A program made the translations under genes and the position numbers. Positions 14,272-15,921 of a stretch of DNA of 15,921 nucleotides are shown here, in pieces. Below the pieces are notes generated by a model. It saw nothing but the letters and a program-made list of their open reading frames with translations. It did not search any database and was not told the DNA's origin. Position 1 is the stretch's first letter; every line of letters starts with the position of its first letter. The stretch is from an uncultured Clostridiaceae bacterium (GTDB lineage: Bacteria > Bacillota > Clostridia > TANB77 > CAG-508), in the NCBI GenBank assembly GCA_958417695.1, contig CATZDQ010000012.1, positions 1 to 15,921 on the forward strand, read 5' to 3'.

Positions 14272-15243
14272 TTATTTTCTCCTTTTTAATATCTTTCTCC
14301 AAGGTACTAAAAATAGTAATACCATCTCTACCACTATAATCGCTATTTGCATTAGAACAAAAGCCCATACTGGCATCGTTATCATAGCTGTCTTGTTTTC
14401 TTTTTCTTTTGTTTGGTTGTTCTCTATTACATTAGCACTTGTCTCTTGTGCTTCTTCTTTTGGCGCTTTTATTAGCTTTATAGTATAAGTCTTTGCTTGA
14501 TGGTCCTCTGCAGCTAATAGTATGGTAAGTACATTTTCTCCTTCTTTTAACTCCTCTAATCCAGTTACTGTAATAGAATTTGTATATTGTCCCGCTTCTT
14601 TTTCTACTTCTATCTTTTGTATATCACTTCCTATTTCACAATTATATGTATAAATTTGACTACTAAAGGCTGGAGATAAAGCAATTTCTTCTTTTTCTCC
14701 ATTTTCTTTAACACCTATTAGTTTTACCATAGAGATATAAAAATCATCTTCCTGGTTAGTAATTGGTGTCGTTTCCTTTTTAGGAGTTTCCGTTTTTGTA
14801 GTAGGTTTATTATTATTTTTATTAGAAGTACCTGTATTTTTATTACCCTCTTCTGGCGTTGGCTTTGGTTCTTCTTTTTTACCAATTGTAATTGTACGAC
14901 TTGCAGAAGCCGTTACTTCTTCTGGTTCTGCAGATGTGGTCGTTACATCAACAGGTGTAATGGTAACTTTTCCTGTACCAACAGCTTTTGCCGTTCCTGT
15001 AATGGTTAAACTACCATCCACCCATTGACTACCACTGGTACTTAATGAAATATTGGCATTTCCACTAATGTTAACCTTTCCATTAATGCCTGAAATAGTT
15101 ACTGTAAACGTATCGCCTACATACGCTGTACTTTTACTAATACTTAGTCCCATGCTAGCTGCTTGCACTGTCTGACCTTGAAAAACAAGAACTATGACCA
15201 ATATAAAAATACTTACTATATAACCAATTTTTTTCTTTTCCAT
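14272..15243 (-). CDS. Secreted membrane-anchored protein with cadherin-like beta-sandwich domain
   Basis: The 323-residue protein has a clear signal peptide (KKK, hydrophobic 8-22, likely cut after VQAA near residue 29). A beta-rich domain (about 30-120) begins SISKSTAYVGDTFTVTI and ends TASASRTITI, like an Ig-fold or cohesin-like sandwich. A low-complexity Lys/Thr/Pro/Asn linker spans 122-165. A second domain (about 166-258) with SPAFSSQIYTY and HQAKTYTIKL matches the cadherin-like beta-sandwich (PF12733) pattern. It ends with one transmembrane helix (291-313) and a basic tail, WRKILKRRK. It should be held outside the membrane by its C-terminus. It lies 15 bp after the dockerin gene, whose end overlaps its AAGGGGAAG site, so the two are co-expressed. 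Whether the first domain binds dockerin is untested. Confidence 0.85.
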   Translation of the reverse strand: MEKKKIGYIVSIFILVIVLVFQGQTVQAASMGLSISKSTAYVGDTFTVTISGINGKVNISGNANISLSTSGSQWVDGSLTITGTAKAVGTGKVTITPVDVTTTSAEPEEVTASASRTITIGKKEEPKPTPEEGNKNTGTSNKNNNKPTTKTETPKKETTPITNQEDDFYISMVKLIGVKENGEKEEIALSPAFSSQIYTYNCEIGSDIQKIEVEKEAGQYTNSITVTGLEELKEGENVLTILLAAEDHQAKTYTIKLIKAPKEEAQETSANVIENNQTKEKENKTAMITMPVWAFVLMQIAIIVVEMVLLFLVPWRKILKRRK

Positions 15244-15258
15244 CCTTTTTCTTCCCCT

Positions 15259-15921
15259 TTATTTTACTGGTATTTTTTTAATACCCATAATATCATTTTT
15301 AATTAATGTATAATCCATCGCCGATATTTTTCCATCTCCATTTACATCCGCTGTCCATTTCTGATTTTCCTGTATTATGCGCTTTACTTCCATAATATGA
15401 TTTTTAATTAATGTATAATCCATTGCCGATATCTTTCCATCTCCATTGATATCACCATAAATTAAACAAGTATAACTTTCTATCTGCATTTGATGCATCT
15501 TTTCTTTTATGATTAACTTGGTATTCGTCCCTATATACGTTTGTTTTTCATTGTCTGTTTGCACCTCTACTTCTAAATTTTCGCTAACATGAATATGCTT
15601 CAAAAATTCTTCTTTTGTTATCTTTTGCCCAATTCCACTAATCTTATCTTGATTTACGTTATATGTTTCAATTTCTATTTTTGTCTCTTCTGGCAAATTA
15701 ACAGCTTGCACCGTTATTTCATCGGTTAGATTTTTATCTTTCCAAGTAACTTTTATAGTAGCGGTTCCTTCCTGTTTAGCAGTTATCCTTCCATCCTTTG
15801 ATACTTCTATTATTTCTGGATGACTGCTCTCCCATATTATATTTTTATTTTCTATCCAACTTGGAGAAATGGTTACTTCTAGTAACTTTGATTTTCCAAC
15901 AAATATATTTTCTGTCTGGCT
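15259..15921 (-). CDS. Surface protein with bacterial Ig-like (BIG2) domain and C-terminal type I dockerin, N-terminus beyond window
   Basis: The frame is open to the right edge without a start, giving 220 visible residues; an internal GTG at 15709-15711 is not the real start. Codons from the edge read IFVGKSKLLEVTISPSW, then IIWESSHPEIIEVSKDGRIT and QEGTATIKV, the standard group 2 bacterial Ig-like pattern. A linking beta-rich region follows, then a dockerin with two calcium-loop repeats, DINGDGKISAMDYTLIKNHI and DVNGDGKISAMDYTLIKNDI, 35 residues apart. The protein ends eight residues later. Type I dockerins bind cohesin domains and attach proteins to cellulosome-like or other surface assemblies. 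No cohesin was recognised with certainty in the window. Downstream, 15 bp away, is the membrane-anchored cadherin-like protein. Confidence 0.9.
   Translation of the reverse strand, partial: SQTENIFVGKSKLLEVTISPSWIENKNIIWESSHPEIIEVSKDGRITAKQEGTATIKVTWKDKNLTDEITVQAVNLPEETKIEIETYNVNQDKISGIGQKITKEEFLKHIHVSENLEVEVQTDNEKQTYIGTNTKLIIKEKMHQMQIESYTCLIYGDINGDGKISAMDYTLIKNHIMEVKRIIQENQKWTADVNGDGKISAMDYTLIKNDIMGIKKIPVK
15286..15453 (-). repeat. Near-identical DNA repeats encoding the two dockerin calcium loops
   Basis: Positions 15286-15348 and 15391-15453 match at 58 of 63 bases, offset 105 bp (35 codons). The encoded cores NGDGKISAMDYTLIKN are identical. Such low DNA divergence points to a recent duplication or ongoing gene conversion between the two halves of the dockerin. 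Confidence 0.8.

Overview
The window is strongly AT-rich with dense, mostly minus-strand genes, short operon spacings, AGGAGG-type ribosome binding sites, and proteins typical of anaerobic Bacillota (PepD dipeptidase, RlmD-type rRNA methyltransferase with an Fe-S motif, dockerin and cadherin-like surface proteins). A gut- or rumen-type Clostridia relative is the best guess. No rRNA, tRNA or CRISPR array was seen.

Left block (1-5286, all minus strand): a calcineurin-like metallophosphoesterase, then two overlapping subunits of a heterodimeric ABC exporter. The first subunit has a degenerate ATPase domain. The second is cut by an in-frame TAA just before its ATPase domain and runs off the left edge. 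Upstream is a separately promoted MFS transporter.

Middle block (5354-9797, minus strand), bracketed by two look-alike terminator hairpins: pepD, then two decayed genes (an aldo/keto reductase with an internal deletion and the frameshifted C-terminal end of an AlbA_2/HATPase_c_4-type ATP-binding protein), then an intact 665-residue protein. That protein joins an N-terminal GHKL ATPase to a C-terminal Shedu-like PD-(D/E)XK nuclease domain. It is the best candidate here for an undescribed, probably anti-phage, system.

Cassette block (9980-12798): a 2.8 kb segment flanked by a perfect 19-bp direct repeat (gtagtaaaatagtagtaaa), the right copy lying just past the stop codon of rlmD. It holds the only plus-strand genes of the window: a CatA-like acetyltransferase, a SnoaL/NTF2-like protein and a metallo-beta-lactamase-fold hydrolase broken by a frameshift and a nonsense codon. 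A divergent orphan 82-residue gene, a possible small RNA and a cluster of GC-richer hairpins are also inside. A short motif, ACAAATTACA(ATT), follows the stop codon of each of the three plus-strand genes. It looks like an inserted accessory cassette without its own recombinase.

Right block (12804-15921, minus strand): rlmD, whose promoter overlaps the terminator of the gene before it; a secreted, membrane-anchored protein with a cadherin-like domain; and a surface protein with a bacterial Ig-like domain and a dockerin, cut by the right edge. The last two look co-transcribed.

Four loci carry nonsense, frameshift or deletion damage (ABC partner, ATP-binding remnant, aldo/keto reductase, MBL hydrolase). 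Intact genes beside them end at TAA, so this reads as gene decay or assembly error, not an altered genetic code.
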